A stretch of 6,929 bases of DNA from CAZJWR01 sp964549765 (GTDB lineage Bacteria; Zixibacteria; MSB-5A5; GN15; JAAZOE01), in assembly GCA_964549765.1 (NCBI GenBank), contig CAZJWR010000108.1, positions 1-6,929 on the forward strand. Direction: 5' to 3'. The notes below the pieces were generated by a model, which was not told the DNA's origin, made no database searches, and saw only the letters and a program-made list of their open reading frames with translations. Shown here in pieces: positions 6,394-6,929 of this stretch (positions are counted from its first letter, which is position 1; the number at the start of each line of letters is the position of its first letter). A program made the translations under genes and the position numbers.

Positions 6394-6422
6394 AGTATAG
6401 CGAATTGGGTTCGTTTTGTCAA
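6394..6422 (-). promoter_or_regulatory. Consensus sigma-70-type promoter pointing left in the gene-poor stretch
   Basis: On the minus strand TTGACA (6422-6417) matches the -35 consensus perfectly. TATACT (6399-6394) follows after exactly 17 bases and matches five of six -10 positions. The start site would be near 6387. No protein gene lies downstream in this direction before the convergent end of the 854-aa gene at 6199, so the product would be a small RNA of up to about 190 bases or an antisense transcript to that gene's 3' end. FCB bacteria often use a different promoter type, so activity is uncertain. Confidence 0.5.
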
Positions 6423-6635
6423 ATTTACTGTTTCGCACAGCCCCTGGTGTCCGGCAATAACTTGCGGCGTCGTTGATTTCGCATTTGGAAATGGCATTTT
6501 TTTGCGTTCGCATAGACACTCCTTTTATGAATGAGGGCCTCTATATAAGGGTGCGCCGACACAAATTGCATCGATTCACACCTATTTTGGGGTGGAGGAC
6601 GCAAAAAATTGCAGAAATGTCCGGCTGGTTGTTAT

Positions 6636-6671
6636 GGTCCGCCTTCAGCGGACCGCGATCATAGATCGCGG
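6636..6671. repeat. Tandem overlapping hairpins (7-bp and 8-bp perfect stems)
   Basis: GGTCCGC (6636-6642) and GCGGACC (6648-6654) enclose CTTCA; CCGCGATC (6653-6660) and GATCGCGG (6664-6671) enclose ATA. The two stems share two bases (6653-6654), so they would compete or stack. A T-run (6683-6688) begins eleven bases after the second stem, too far for a classic terminator. The double-palindrome layout is that of REP/BIME-like intergenic repeats; only one copy is in the window. Confidence 0.7.
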
Positions 6672-6686
6672 CCACCCGGCGATTTT

Positions 6687-6718
6687 TTAACAATTCTACG
6701 GAAATTTCCGCCTATATT
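6687..6718 (+). promoter_or_regulatory. Candidate promoter and palindromic operator for the lipoprotein gene
   Basis: TATATT (6713-6718) is a good -10, placing the start near 6725 and giving a leader of about 15 bases that holds the ribosome-binding site. TTAACA (6687-6692) matches the -35 in five of six positions, but the 20-base spacer is longer than ideal. The spacer contains CGGAAATTTCCG (6699-6710), a perfect 12-bp palindrome where a dimeric regulator would block or reshape the promoter. Regulation is inference. Confidence 0.45.
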
Positions 6719-6739
6719 CAATAGCACGGAGGGAGGTTT

Positions 6740-6929
6740 ATGTTTTCCAAAATACGATCGCTGATTATCAGCATCCTTATTATTGCCGCTTCTGGCTGCG
6801 ATGGAGGTTACTGGCTCGTGCATATTCCGGATGAAGGAGATGAGCCCGCGGCGGATTCGCGCAGCTATACCTATAGCGAGACGAAAGGAGCATTTTGCGT
6901 CAAGATCGAAGGCGGGGCGACGCAGTCAC
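6740..6929 (+). CDS. Putative lipoprotein, 3' end beyond the window
   Basis: Sixty-three codons are visible before the window ends with the frame still open. The start ATG at 6740 follows GGAGGGAGG (6728-6736), so initiation should be strong. The N-terminus is a type II signal peptide: MFSKIRS, a hydrophobic run LIISILIIAA, then the lipobox A-S-G-C with the lipid-bearing Cys at residue 20. Asp follows the Cys; in enterobacteria that residue keeps lipoproteins in the inner membrane, but the rule need not hold in FCB bacteria. The mature part (DGGYWLVHIPDEGDEPAADSRSY onward, split here) is acidic and matches no family I can name. It seems to be transcribed from its own promoter. Confidence 0.75.
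   Translation, partial: MFSKIRSLIISILIIAASGCDGGYWLVHIPDEGDEPAADSRSYTYSETKGAFCVKIEGGATQS

Larger units (their letters stand above)
6200..6739. other. 540-bp gene-poor stretch with hairpins and a leftward promoter
   Basis: I see no convincing protein gene here. The stretch holds the terminator at 6200-6219, a hairpin at 6299-6316, a consensus leftward promoter at 6394-6422, a TATATAAGG tract at 6542-6550, tandem hairpins at 6636-6671 and the promoter region of the lipoprotein gene. One 60-codon leftward frame (ATG at 6513, stop at 6331) has AAAAGGAG five bases before its ATG, but its translation resembles no protein family I know and it contains the promoter within it. The run of structured pieces suggests inserted repeat elements or a small RNA locus. 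Confidence 0.55.

Noticed and set aside
6331..6513. 60-codon leftward frame with a good ribosome-binding site
   Set aside because: The translation (MRTQKNAISKCEINDAAS at its start) looks like non-coding DNA read through. The frame contains the leftward promoter and overlaps other short open frames. Kept only as an alternative in the promoter finding.
6473..6664. 63-codon plus-strand frame before the lipoprotein gene
   Set aside because: No ribosome-binding site; its end runs through the tandem hairpins.

Overview
The window looks like a chromosomal segment of an uncultured, fairly GC-rich bacterium of the FCB superphylum (Zixibacteria, Marinimicrobia or KSB1-like lineages fit best). The main reasons are a PorV/PorQ-type outer-membrane barrel, a large secreted protein ending in a 'VYPNPYR' type IX-style (FlgD-Ig-like) sorting domain, and a TATATTTG promoter element of the Bacteroidetes type in front of the first gene. 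The taxonomic call is inference; there is no rRNA or tRNA here to anchor it.

Layout from left to right: (1) 118-1065 (+) PorV/PorQ-family outer-membrane protein. (2) 1298-2686 (+) AGCS-family alanine/glycine:cation symporter. (3) 2764-3192 (-) small chromatin-type protein with a lysine-rich histone-H1-like tail and a SWIB domain, convergent with the symporter; a hairpin plus T-run between the two is its terminator. (4) 3193-3634, a 442-bp divergent control region with an AT-rich block and a perfect 20-bp palindrome. (5) 3635-6199 (+) 854-aa secreted protein with C-terminal sorting domain, followed by a terminator hairpin. (6) 6200-6739, a 540-bp gene-poor stretch with several hairpins and a consensus sigma-70-type promoter pointing left. 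(7) 6740-end (+) the start of a lipoprotein gene cut by the window edge.

The genes do not form one operon: each has its own spacing, leader and, in places, terminator. The one plausible functional link is envelope export. PorV-type barrels carry type IX secretion substrates in Bacteroidetes, and the 854-aa protein has the matching kind of C-terminal domain. The symporter and the SWIB protein look like independent housekeeping genes. I do not see a convincing new multi-gene system. The points most worth checking are the leftward promoter and hairpins in 6200-6739, the palindromes at 3568-3587 and 6699-6710, and the unusual 854-aa protein.
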